DNA of 47,822 nucleotides from Jongsikchunia kroppenstedtii DSM 45133. Lineage in GTDB: Bacteria > Actinomycetota > Actinomycetes > Mycobacteriales > Mycobacteriaceae. Shown here piece after piece: positions 1 to 7,336 of this stretch (the stretch's first letter is position 1; each line of letters starts with the position of its first letter). The notes beneath the pieces were generated by a model. It was not told the DNA's origin, made no database searches, and worked only from the letters and a program-made list of their open reading frames with translations. The stretch spans positions 1 through 47,822 of the forward strand of contig NZ_AQYG01000030.1 in NCBI RefSeq assembly GCF_000380485.1, read 5' to 3'. The translations under genes and the position numbers were made by a program.

Positions 1-29
1 TTTGTCCGATTTGATCTAGCCTCTCTGGA

Positions 30-599
30 ATGACGGCGGACCCACGTACCGACGAGCAGCTGCTCGCGGCGCATGTCGCGGGCGAAGTCGGGGCGTTCGA
101 CGAGCTGATCCGCAGGCATCAGCACTACCTCTGGGCAGTGGCGCGGCGGACCAGCCAGAGTTCCGACGACGCGGCCGATGCCCTGCAGGAAGCACTGCTC
201 AACGCCCATCGGATGGCCGCTCGATTCCGGGCCGATTCTCAGGTCCGATCCTGGCTGCACCGCATCGTCGTGAACGCCTGCCTCGACCGGATCCGCCACA
301 ACCGATCACGGATCACCGTGCCGCTGCCCGACTTCGAGTTCCTGCCTGAACTCGCCGATCCCCGCGATGCCACCTCTGCCGTCGACCTCTCGGTGTCCAT
401 CGGCCGCGCACTGGACGTACTGCCCGCCGACCAGCGGGCCGCGGTCGTCGCCGTCGACATCGAGGGCTACTCGGTCAACGAGGCCGCCAAGCGCCTCGGC
501 GTACCATCCGGCACCATCAAATCCCGATGCCACCGCGGCCGCGCCCGGCTCGCCGAAGTACTGGCCCACCTACGCTCGGAGGCCGCCGGACTCAACTGA
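30..599 (+). CDS. sigM: ECF RNA polymerase sigma factor SigM
   Basis: A 189-residue extracytoplasmic-function sigma factor. Region 2 spans about residues 25-95, with the DALQEALLNAHR stretch typical of region 2.2 and a WLHRIVVNACLDRIR segment of regions 2.3-2.4. Region 4 is a helix-turn-helix near residues 145-180 (GYSVNEAAKRLGVPSGTIKSR). It directs core RNA polymerase to GGAAC/CGTC-type promoters. The SigM name rests on synteny: in M. tuberculosis sigM lies just before the anti-sigma gene, trxB2 and trxC. The start is the first ATG; only 29 bases precede it in the window, so its own promoter cannot be judged. A convergent membrane-protein gene begins 33 bases after its stop and separates it from its expected anti-sigma partner. 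Confidence 0.9.
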   Translation: MTADPRTDEQLLAAHVAGEVGAFDELIRRHQHYLWAVARRTSQSSDDAADALQEALLNAHRMAARFRADSQVRSWLHRIVVNACLDRIRHNRSRITVPLPDFEFLPELADPRDATSAVDLSVSIGRALDVLPADQRAAVVAVDIEGYSVNEAAKRLGVPSGTIKSRCHRGRARLAEVLAHLRSEAAGLN

Positions 600-632
600 G
601 TCCGACGGCCTCCCAAGCGATTTCGTTTCAGA

Positions 633-1685
633 TCAGCGCTGCTGGTAGTACTGGCTCGGCCCGGCCGGACCGGCGTAGGCCGGCTGCTTGGCCGTGAACG
701 CCGCCGAGACCAGCTCCGGGGCGAGCGGAATCGGTCGACCGGTCGCATACCGATAGATCAGCGTGCGGGCGTAACCGTTGATCGCGCCGAAGACGAGGCC
801 GATCGCGAACAGCGCGATCACGCCCACCGCGAGGAGAACGACGCCGAGCGCGGGCGCACTGATGATCAGGAAGATGCCGCCGACGACGGCCAGGATCGGA
901 ATGATCATCAGCGCCAACTGAATCAGCCCGGCCCGAACATTCGTGCGCAGCCCGGTGCCCCAGGTCTGCTTGAGCAGCTGGGACGACCGCTTGACCGCGG
1001 CGACCGGCCCCAGTCCCTCGACCACGATCACCGGCAGCACCAGGTATGACGCTATGGCCCAGGCGATTCCGGCGACGATCCCGAGGATCCGGCCGATCAA
1101 GCCGAACCGCTGCTCGATCGCGCGGATCGCGGCGCCGACGGTCGTGGTGACGGCCGCCCACGCGAGGATCTTGCCGGCCAGGCGGCCGGCGGCACGCAGC
1201 GTGTTGCCGACCGTCGGCTGGTAGCCGTCGGCCCGCATGTTGGCGCCGATGATCAGCGCCGCCTGGAAGTAGATCGAGACGAACGACGCGGCGAAGGCGC
1301 CCAGGATGCCGCCGACATAGACACCGAATCGGGTACCAGAGTCGCCGCCGAGCCCGTCGCCTAGGAAGAACCCGGGCACGAACAGCGCCACCGCCGCGAT
1401 CAGCGCGCCGACGAAGCCGATGATCGGCAGCCACAGCAGCTGCTTGTCCTGCTGCAGCATCTTCCAGCAGGCGGTGAACAGTGCCTTGCCGCTGCCGGGC
1501 GTACCACTTGCCGGCTGCGGCGGCCGACCGTAGGCATAGCCCGGCTGCGGCGGCCGAGGCGGATAGCCCGGCTGCGCATGCGGCGGCTGCCCATACTGCT
1601 GGGGCTGCCCGTACTGCTGGGGCTGCCCGGGGTACTGCTGCGGCGGATACGGCTGCTGATTTCCCGCTTCGGGATACTGCTGCAT
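633..1685 (-). CDS. Pro/Gln/Tyr-rich integral membrane protein (DUF6159-like)
   Basis: A 350-residue protein. The first 70 residues are a repetitive Q/P/Y/G-rich, probably disordered tail (QQYPGQPQQYGQPQQYGQPP). The rest is a polytopic membrane domain with about six hydrophobic segments, starting after the KALFTACWKMLQQDKQLLWLP motif that I associate with the DUF6159 family (from memory). The ATG at 1685 is chosen because GAGGAA lies about 10 bases upstream; a longer frame to 1775 exists but its first 30 residues look non-coding. The gene is convergent with sigM and divergent from the anti-sigma gene, so it sits inside what is normally the sigM locus. No enzymatic motif is visible and the function is unknown. 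Confidence 0.75.
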   Translation of the reverse strand: MQQYPEAGNQQPYPPQQYPGQPQQYGQPQQYGQPPHAQPGYPPRPPQPGYAYGRPPQPASGTPGSGKALFTACWKMLQQDKQLLWLPIIGFVGALIAAVALFVPGFFLGDGLGGDSGTRFGVYVGGILGAFAASFVSIYFQAALIIGANMRADGYQPTVGNTLRAAGRLAGKILAWAAVTTTVGAAIRAIEQRFGLIGRILGIVAGIAWAIASYLVLPVIVVEGLGPVAAVKRSSQLLKQTWGTGLRTNVRAGLIQLALMIIPILAVVGGIFLIISAPALGVVLLAVGVIALFAIGLVFGAINGYARTLIYRYATGRPIPLAPELVSAAFTAKQPAYAGPAGPSQYYQQR

Positions 1686-1784
1686 GAGATTGTTCCTCGT
1701 CTGTGCGAACATCGATTTCGGCTCGGCTCGGCTTAACGCTAAACGCCGGTGCACGACATCGCCGAACGTTGTCATTCAGGCGAT

Positions 1785-1811
1785 GGAACCCCGCGACGCG
1801 GCCGCGCGTCA
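1785..1811 (+). promoter_or_regulatory. SigM-type ECF promoter for the anti-sigma gene
   Basis: GGAAC at 1785-1789 is followed after exactly 17 bases by CGTCA at 1807-1811. This fits the published SigM consensus as I recall it (GGAAC, 16-18 bases, CGTCR). It lies 65 bases before the anti-sigma start and points towards it, which suggests sigma/anti-sigma feedback even though sigM itself is not adjacent. Confidence 0.6.
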
Positions 1812-1876
1812 TAGATGTCGAGAGGCCATTCGGGGGAGGGGCCAAGCCGCGGATCGGGTGAGGGAGGCGTTGGACA

Positions 1877-2506
1877 GTGGCAGATCGCAGCGACGGTGGT
1901 CGCGATGCCGACGGCCCGTCCCAGGACGCCGATATCGCCGATATAGTCCGCCGGCTCGGCGAACTGGGTCCACCCGATCCGGAACCCATTCCTGAGTTCG
2001 CTCAGGCCAAGATCGATGCGGCCCTGGCCACCGTGCGGGCCGACACCGCCACTACCGCCCGCGGGGACGTCGTCAGCCTGGAGCGCCATCGGCGTCGTCG
2101 GCGCGCCTGGCTGATCGGTGGCGGCGCCGTGGCCGCCGTCGTCGCCGGCGTGATCGCCGCCGTCACGCTCACCGGCTCCGGCTCCTCCGCATCGGACCCG
2201 ACCGATACGGCGCAGCCCGGTCAGCCCGGTTCGACACCGACCGGGCATCAGCTGTTGTCCATCATCGGCCGCACGACGCCGACCCCCTTCGCCGACACCG
2301 ACGCGCGGGCCCGTTGTCTCGTCGCCAACGGCTACTCGGCCGACACCCCGGTCCTCGGGACCGGGCCGATCACGGTGCAGGACCGGCAGGCGGCCGTGAT
2401 CCTGCTACCCACCGGCACCGCCGGACGATTCACCGCACTGGTCGTCGGCGCCGACTGCGACGCCGATCACCCCGCGACGATCAGCAAGGACGTCATCGGC
2501 GGCTGA
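1877..2506 (+). CDS. Putative SigM anti-sigma factor (single-pass membrane protein, Rv3912-like)
   Basis: A 209-residue protein with a cytoplasmic N-terminal part (residues 1-75), a basic RHRRRRR stop-transfer patch, one transmembrane segment (about 79-99) and an extracytoplasmic C-terminal domain with two Cys residues. This topology fits membrane anti-sigma factors, but no zinc-binding HxxxCxxC motif is present, so the call depends on position: the M. tuberculosis gene between sigM and trxB2 (Rv3912) has this role. The start is GTG at 1877, preceded by GAGGGAGG. Here the gene is separated from sigM by an opposite-strand gene and has its own SigM-like promoter. It ends 89 bases before trxB. 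Confidence 0.65.
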   Translation: MADRSDGGRDADGPSQDADIADIVRRLGELGPPDPEPIPEFAQAKIDAALATVRADTATTARGDVVSLERHRRRRRAWLIGGGAVAAVVAGVIAAVTLTGSGSSASDPTDTAQPGQPGSTPTGHQLLSIIGRTTPTPFADTDARARCLVANGYSADTPVLGTGPITVQDRQAAVILLPTGTAGRFTALVVGADCDADHPATISKDVIGG

Positions 2507-2539
2507 GACACCGCTTCCTACCGGTGCCGCGCGGCGCCG

Positions 2540-2565
2540 GGAAGGTTTCCAACTACGCTGACGTT
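2540..2565 (+). promoter_or_regulatory. SigH/SigR-type oxidative-stress promoter for trxBA
   Basis: GGAAG at 2540-2544 (within GGGAAG) is followed after 18 bases by GTT at 2563-2565. This matches the disulphide-stress sigma consensus of actinobacteria (GGAAT, 18-19 bases, GTT). It lies about 30 bases before the trxB start, and trxB is a classic target of SigR in Streptomyces and SigH in mycobacteria. Confidence 0.65.
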
Positions 2566-2595
2566 GACCCCAGCGGATAGCGAAGCGGAGGACCG

Positions 2596-3570
2596 ATGAC
2601 AACCGAGAACGACACCGTCCACGACATCATCATCGTGGGTTCGGGCCCGGCGGGGTACACGGCCGCGGTATACGCCGCGCGTGCCGAACTCAAGCCGATC
2701 GTCTTCGAGGGCACCCAGTTCGGCGGCGCGCTGATGACCACCACCGAGGTCGAGAACTTCCCCGGCTTCCGCGAGGGCATCATGGGCCCGGCGCTGATGG
2801 ACGAGATGCGCGAGCAGGCGCTCCGGTTCGGCGCTGACCTGCGCATGGAGGATGTCGACGCGATGCGCCTGACCGGCGACGTCAAAGAGGTCGAGGTCGG
2901 CGGCGAGGTCATCAGGGCCCGCGCGATCATCCTCGCGATGGGATCGGCGGCCCGTTACCTCGGCGTCGAGGGCGAGCAGGATCTCCTCGGCCGCGGCGTG
3001 TCCGCCTGCGCCACCTGCGACGGCTTCTTCTTCAAGGACCAGGACATCGCGGTCATCGGCGGCGGCGACTCGGCGATGGAGGAGGCCACCTTCCTCACCA
3101 AGTTCGCCAAGTCGGTCACGCTGGTGCACCGGCGCGAGGAGTTCCGCGCGTCGAAGATCATGCTGGAACGCGCCCGCGCGAACGCGAAGATCCGCTTCCT
3201 CACCAACAAGCTCGTGGACGGCGTCGAGGGCGAGACCGGGGTCACCGGCCTGCAGCTGACCGACCGCGAGTCGGGCGAGAAGTCGACGCTGGCGGTGACC
3301 GGCATGTTCGTCGCGATCGGCCACGATCCGCGTAGCGAGCTGGTCCGCGGTCAAGTCGATCTCGACGACGAGGGCTATGTGCTGACCGATGGCTCATCGA
3401 CCTACACCTCTATTCCGGGTGTCTTCGCTGCGGGCGACCTGGTCGATCACACCTACCGGCAGGCGATCACCGCGGCCGGCACCGGATGTCGCGCCGCGAT
3501 CGACGCCGAGCGCTGGCTGGCCGACCAGGCCGCCGCCCCGGTCGTCGAGACCGCCGCCGCCTCCGCCTAG
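2596..3570 (+). CDS. trxB: Thioredoxin reductase (NADPH)
   Basis: A 324-residue FAD flavoprotein that reduces thioredoxin with NADPH. The FAD-binding GSGPAG motif is near residues 15-20, the redox-active Cys pair C138-A-T-C141 is followed by DGFFF, the NADPH-binding [10 protein letters not shown] motif lies near 160, and the C-terminal FAD motif [10 protein letters not shown] is present. The length is normal for the low-molecular-weight class. The ATG is preceded by GCGGAGG. The gene is followed 42 bases later by trxA, forming a trxBA operon. It likely responds to disulphide stress through the SigH/SigR-type promoter just upstream. Confidence 0.97.
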   Translation: MTTENDTVHDIIIVGSGPAGYTAAVYAARAELKPIVFEGTQFGGALMTTTEVENFPGFREGIMGPALMDEMREQALRFGADLRMEDVDAMRLTGDVKEVEVGGEVIRARAIILAMGSAARYLGVEGEQDLLGRGVSACATCDGFFFKDQDIAVIGGGDSAMEEATFLTKFAKSVTLVHRREEFRASKIMLERARANAKIRFLTNKLVDGVEGETGVTGLQLTDRESGEKSTLAVTGMFVAIGHDPRSELVRGQVDLDDEGYVLTDGSSTYTSIPGVFAAGDLVDHTYRQAITAAGTGCRAAIDAERWLADQAAAPVVETAAASA

Positions 3571-3612
3571 TCGCAACTACTGCGTAATACCAAGGAAGAC
3601 AGGGAGATTCAC

Positions 3613-3951
3613 ATGGGAGCCAACACCGTAGAGGCGACCGACGCGACGTTCGCCGACGTCGTTGCCGGCGCCGACAAGCCGGTCCTGGTCGACTTCTGGG
3701 CCACCTGGTGCGGACCGTGCAAGATGGTCGCCCCGGTTCTCGACGAGATCGCCCGCGATCACGCCGACAAGCTGACCATCGCGAAGGTCGACGTCGACCA
3801 GAACCCCAATGTCGCGCGCGACTTCCAGATCATGTCGATCCCGACCATGATCCTGTTCGTCGATGGCAAGCCGAGCAAGACGATCGTCGGTGCCAAGGGC
3901 AAGGCCGCGCTGCTGCGCGAGCTCGAGCCGGTACTCGGCGCCCCGGCCTGA
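3613..3951 (+). CDS. trxA: Thioredoxin
   Basis: A 112-residue single-domain thioredoxin with the canonical WC33GPC36 active site after VDFWAT, the buried Asp and the cis-Pro (SIPTM) loop. It transfers electrons from TrxB to cytosolic disulphides such as ribonucleotide reductase and peroxiredoxins. The start ATG follows AGGGAG. The syntenic M. tuberculosis gene is trxC. It is the second gene of the trxBA pair; two inverted repeats lie 22 and 47 bases after its stop. Confidence 0.96.
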   Translation: MGANTVEATDATFADVVAGADKPVLVDFWATWCGPCKMVAPVLDEIARDHADKLTIAKVDVDQNPNVARDFQIMSIPTMILFVDGKPSKTIVGAKGKAALLRELEPVLGAPA

Positions 3952-3972
3952 TCGGTACCCCGACGATTCGCC

Positions 3973-3989
3973 CGGTATGGGCGATACCG
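3973..3989. repeat. Small inverted repeat after trxA
   Basis: CGGTAT (3973-3978) and ATACCG (3984-3989) form a perfect 6-bp inverted repeat with a 5-base loop, just before the large palindrome. It may be part of the trxBA terminator structure. Confidence 0.4.
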
Positions 3990-3997
3990 CCGCGGAT

Positions 3998-4032
3998 AAA
4001 TGCCGAGGGATGTGACACATCGCTCGGCATTT
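3998..4032. repeat. 35-bp near-perfect palindrome between trxA and cwlM
   Basis: The outer arms AAATGCCGAG (3998-4007) and CTCGGCATTT (4023-4032) are perfect complements. The inner arms GATGTG (4009-4014) and CACATC (4016-4021) are perfect around a central A at 4015. The only mismatch is the pair 4008/4022. As RNA this is a very stable hairpin flanked by A-rich and T-rich ends, so a bidirectional terminator is possible; as DNA it could be an operator for a dimeric regulator of cwlM or trxA. Confidence 0.75.
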
Positions 4033-4124
4033 GGCGTGTTCGGACCGACCTGTAACACTCATATGGTTCCGCCCTGCGCCATGATGTACGCAGAGCTATC
4101 CATCGCCGCGCGAGAGGAGCGAGC

Positions 4125-5273
4125 ATGCGGGTTCTCCGCCTCGGTGACCACGGCTCGGCCGTCGCCGAGATTCGCGCCTATCTCACCGAGCTGGGCCTGC
4201 TCGCAGACGACGACGCGCTTCACGCCGCCGATCCGACGTTCGACGCGGCGACCGACCACGCGGTACGCGCATTCCAGCAGGAACGCCGGCTGCTCGTCGA
4301 CGGACTCGTCGGCCCGGAGACCTACCAGGTCTTGCGTGCCGCCTCCTACCGGCTCGGCTCGCGGGTCCTGAGCTACCAGCTGTCGGCGCCGATGACCGGT
4401 GACGACATCGCCGAGCTGCAGACCCGGCTGCTCAACCTCGGTTTCTATACCGGACTCGCCGACGGCAAGTACGGCGAGCTGACTTACAGTGCGCTGCAAC
4501 AGTTCCAGTCCGATTTCGGCCTCACTCCGGACGGCATCTGCGGACCGAAGACCCTGCGCTCGCTGGAGCTGCTGGGCACGCGCGTCACCGGCGGATCGCC
4601 GCACCGGATCCATGAGGTCGAGCGGGTCCGCGATTCCGGACCGCAGCTGTCGGGCAAACGGATCGTCATCGATCCGGGCTCGGGCAGCTCCGACATGTCG
4701 GCCGCCGATGCCGAACTGGCATCGGCGATCATGTGGGATCTGGCCTCGCTGCTCGAGGGCAAGATGGCGGCCGCCGGCATGGAGACCTACCTGTCGCGCG
4801 CGGCCGGTCAGTCGCCGACCGATGCCGAACGCGCCCGCACCGCAAACTCTTTCGATGCCGACCTGATGATCTCGCTGCGCTGCGCGACCTATTCCAATCC
4901 GGCGGCGCACGGTGTCGCCACCTTCGCGTTCGGCAATTCGCACGGATCGCATTCGACGATCGGCCGCAGCCTGGCCGGTTTCGTCCAGCGTGAGATCGTT
5001 GCGCGAACGCCGTTGCAGGACTGCCGCTCTCACGAGCGCACCTGGGAGATCCTGCGACTCACGCGGATGCCGGCGGTGCAGATCGACCTCGGCTACCTGA
5101 GCAACTTCGGCGACAGTGCGATCCTGTCGGATCCGCACCAGCGGGACACGATCGCCTATGCGATTCTCGTCGCGGTCAAGCGGCTGTACCTGCTGGGCAA
5201 GAACGACCAGCCCACCGGCACCTACACATTCGCCGAACTGCTTGCCGCCGAGCAGAACTCGCTAGCGCGCTGA
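4125..5273 (+). CDS. cwlM: CwlM: amidase-fold regulator of peptidoglycan synthesis (catalytically degenerate)
   Basis: A 382-residue protein with two peptidoglycan-binding type-1 domains (about residues 3-72 and 82-150) and a C-terminal N-acetylmuramoyl-L-alanine amidase-3 domain (about 178-355). The zinc and catalytic residues of true amidases are lost: DPGSG has Ser186 for His, SLRC has Arg252 for the second His, and the catalytic Glu before LGYLSN is Asp321. In mycobacteria CwlM is a regulator, phosphorylated by PknB, that activates MurA and binds FhaA and MurJ. The C-terminal TGTYTF (364-369) aligns with the phosphorylated Thr cluster of M. tuberculosis CwlM. There is no signal peptide, which fits a cytoplasmic form. 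GAGGAG precedes the ATG. The 3' end overlaps the convergent gene by 12 bases. Confidence 0.9.
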   Translation: MRVLRLGDHGSAVAEIRAYLTELGLLADDDALHAADPTFDAATDHAVRAFQQERRLLVDGLVGPETYQVLRAASYRLGSRVLSYQLSAPMTGDDIAELQTRLLNLGFYTGLADGKYGELTYSALQQFQSDFGLTPDGICGPKTLRSLELLGTRVTGGSPHRIHEVERVRDSGPQLSGKRIVIDPGSGSSDMSAADAELASAIMWDLASLLEGKMAAAGMETYLSRAAGQSPTDAERARTANSFDADLMISLRCATYSNPAAHGVATFAFGNSHGSHSTIGRSLAGFVQREIVARTPLQDCRSHERTWEILRLTRMPAVQIDLGYLSNFGDSAILSDPHQRDTIAYAILVAVKRLYLLGKNDQPTGTYTFAELLAAEQNSLAR

Positions 5274-6059
5274 CCCCGCCCCGGGCCTGATCGGCCGGCC
5301 CGTGGACGATGCTCCCGCAGGCACCGCCGCGGGTACCCGCTCGATCTCCGTCATCGCCGGAATGGTGGATGTCAGCAGCAGCCGCGCCAGCGCCTCCTCA
5401 ACCTCCGCCTTCCAGCCGAGTCCCTGGTCGAGCTCCAGTCGCAGTCGCGGGAACCGCGGATGCGGGGCGACGACCGTGAAGCCGGCGTCGGTCAGGAAGT
5501 GCTCGTCGATCATGCAGCTGACGCACGCCTCCACCGGCCGCAGCAGTTCGGCCGCAACCGTGCCGGCGTCGTCGGACGATCGAACGATTCCGAAGGCCTC
5601 GACGGCACGGACGCCGCGCCGGGTCAGGTCCTCGATCGCCGCCTGCAACAGGCTCTCGGCGACACCCGGCATCCCCGGATTGGCGCGCACGGACGTGAGC
5701 AGTACCGCGTCCGGGCTGACGGGCGAGGTGGGGAAGTGGCGGGCCCGCGGCACCAGACCCGGCGGCGCGTAGAAGGCGGTGCCGATCGTCTGTAGGCCGC
5801 CCGGGATCACTCCGGGCACCGAGTCATCGGTGCGCAATGTCGCGACTTGTGCGCAGGTGCCCCACTCGAGGAGCACCATCGACACCCACGCCTCCTTGTC
5901 GAATTCGGAGATGAAATCCGCGGCCGACCCCGGTCCATGCGATCCGCCCGCCAGCTGTCCGAGATTCTCCGGATCGACTTCCCAGAAGACACAGCGGCGG
6001 ACGTGCCGCGGCAGGTTGTCGAACTGATCCAACGTCAACGCGGAGATCGAGAAGGACAC
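5262..6059 (-). CDS. Conserved acetyltransferase-like protein (Rv3916c-type)
   Basis: A 265-residue soluble protein with no signal peptide. The order of elements resembles a GNAT fold: a region ending in a LLTSVRANPGMPGVAESLLQ segment (possible acetyl-CoA loop and helix), and a later FLTDAGFTVVAPHPRFPRLRL strand-loop-strand. The acetyl-CoA signature is weak, so the activity is uncertain. The syntenic M. tuberculosis gene is Rv3916c, a conserved protein of unknown function between cwlM and parB. The start is GTG at 6059 with a strong AGGAGG 10 bases upstream. Its 3' end overlaps the convergent cwlM by 12 bases. It is the last gene on the strand that also carries parB and parA, but a 224-base gap suggests its own promoter. 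Confidence 0.7.
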   Translation of the reverse strand: MSFSISALTLDQFDNLPRHVRRCVFWEVDPENLGQLAGGSHGPGSAADFISEFDKEAWVSMVLLEWGTCAQVATLRTDDSVPGVIPGGLQTIGTAFYAPPGLVPRARHFPTSPVSPDAVLLTSVRANPGMPGVAESLLQAAIEDLTRRGVRAVEAFGIVRSSDDAGTVAAELLRPVEACVSCMIDEHFLTDAGFTVVAPHPRFPRLRLELDQGLGWKAEVEEALARLLLTSTIPAMTEIERVPAAVPAGASSTGRPIRPGAGSAR

Positions 6060-6235
6060 GGGCCCGACGCCTCCTGACGATTTCTGCTCGATGGCCGCCG
6101 ACTTCGGCTCCCCGACCGCGCTCAGTCGCGCGATTTCTCTCAGAATAAGGGATTGCGTCGATGTCGTCGGGCCCGGATGGGGCCGGCCGTCAAACTTATT
6201 GTGTTACAACGGGTTTCGACGGAAATCGACCGTGG

Positions 6236-6248
6236 CGTCACAGTGACG
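6236..6248. promoter_or_regulatory. 13-bp palindrome in the parB-acetyltransferase gap
   Basis: CGTCAC (6236-6241), a central A, then GTGACG (6243-6248) form a perfect odd palindrome in the 224-base gap downstream of parB and upstream of the minus-strand gene. It is a candidate binding site for a dimeric regulator; no specific regulator is assigned. The rest of the gap shows nothing clear beyond an AT-richer stretch at 6190-6210. Confidence 0.35.
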
Positions 6249-6283
6249 TTTTGTCGTAATCCCCTGGTACCTGGAATTTCGGA

Positions 6284-7336
6284 TCATTTTCCGTCCAACA
6301 GTCCGACGATCCGCTCGAGGTCATCAACCGACCCGAACTCGACGACGATCTTGCCCTTTCGCTTGCCGAGGTTCACCGACACCTTCGTATCGAAGCGATC
6401 CGACAGCCGATCGGCGACGTCCTGGAGCCCCGGCATCTGCATCGGCCGGCGCTTCGGCTTCGCCGGCGCGCTACCGCCGTCGCCCTTGTTGATCAGATGG
6501 ACCGCTTCCTCGGTCGCGCGGACCGACATGCCTTCGGCCACGATCCGCGCCGCGAGCGCCTCCTGCTCGGTGGCATCCGCCTCGAGGGACAGCAGCGCTC
6601 GCGCGTGTCCGGCGGACAGCACGCCGGCCGCCACCCGGCGCTGGACGGGGACCGGGAGCTTGAGCAGTCGGATCATGTTGGTGACGACGGGGCGCGAACG
6701 ACCCAACCGATTGGCGAGTTCGTCATGAGTCACGCCGAACTCTTCCAGCAGCTGCTGATACGCCGCCGCCTCTTCCAACGGGTTCAACTGAACGCGGTGG
6801 ATGTTCTCCAGGAGGGCATCGCGCAGCATGTCGCTGTCCGCGGTCTCGCGAACGATGGCCGGGATCGCCTCCAGTCCGGCCTCCTGGCTGGCGCGCCAGC
6901 GACGCTCACCCATGACCAGTTGGTACCGGTGCCCCTCGGGGGTGGGCGCCGATAGCGCGCGCACCACGATCGGCTGCATGAGCCCGAACTCCCGGATGGA
7001 GTGGACGAGTTCGGCGAGCGCTTCCTCGTCGAAGACCGATCGCGGCTGCTGCGGATTGGGCTGGATATCCGACGGCTTGATCTCGCGATAGACCGCGCCG
7101 ACTTCCGATGCGTCGTCGGCCGGGCCCGGTGCAGAGTCGGGGGAGCCCGTGGCGCGACCCGCGCCGCCGCCGATGATGACGTCGGCCGCCTGCGAACCCA
7201 GACCCGGTCCGCCGGGGGTACCGGCCTCGTCGTCGGCCGGGCCGGTCGGGATCAGTGCGGCGAGACCGCGTCCGAGACCGCCCCGGTTCGACCGCGCGCC
7301 GGCCGTCGGCTTCGGCTTGCTCTGCTGGGTGCTCAC
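6284..7336 (-). CDS. parB: Chromosome-partitioning protein ParB
   Basis: A 350-residue CTP-dependent DNA clamp that loads at parS and spreads, organising the origin for ParA-driven segregation. It begins with the ParA-interacting motif [13 protein letters not shown]. The ParB/Spo0J nuclease-like domain (about 95-190) carries the CTP-binding GERRWRA motif and the [14 protein letters not shown] stretch. The HTH ([19 protein letters not shown]) lies near 195-215, and a C-terminal dimerisation region ends in the [18 protein letters not shown] segment. The start is GTG at 7336 with GAGGAGG upstream. It overlaps the parA stop in a GTGA arrangement, so translation of the two is probably coupled. Confidence 0.96.
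   Translation of the reverse strand: MSTQQSKPKPTAGARSNRGGLGRGLAALIPTGPADDEAGTPGGPGLGSQAADVIIGGGAGRATGSPDSAPGPADDASEVGAVYREIKPSDIQPNPQQPRSVFDEEALAELVHSIREFGLMQPIVVRALSAPTPEGHRYQLVMGERRWRASQEAGLEAIPAIVRETADSDMLRDALLENIHRVQLNPLEEAAAYQQLLEEFGVTHDELANRLGRSRPVVTNMIRLLKLPVPVQRRVAAGVLSAGHARALLSLEADATEQEALAARIVAEGMSVRATEEAVHLINKGDGGSAPAKPKRRPMQMPGLQDVADRLSDRFDTKVSVNLGKRKGKIVVEFGSVDDLERIVGLLDGK

Noticed and set aside
4059-5138. 359-codon open frame antisense to cwlM
   Set aside because: Antisense shadow without domains; cwlM is supported by synteny and clear domains.
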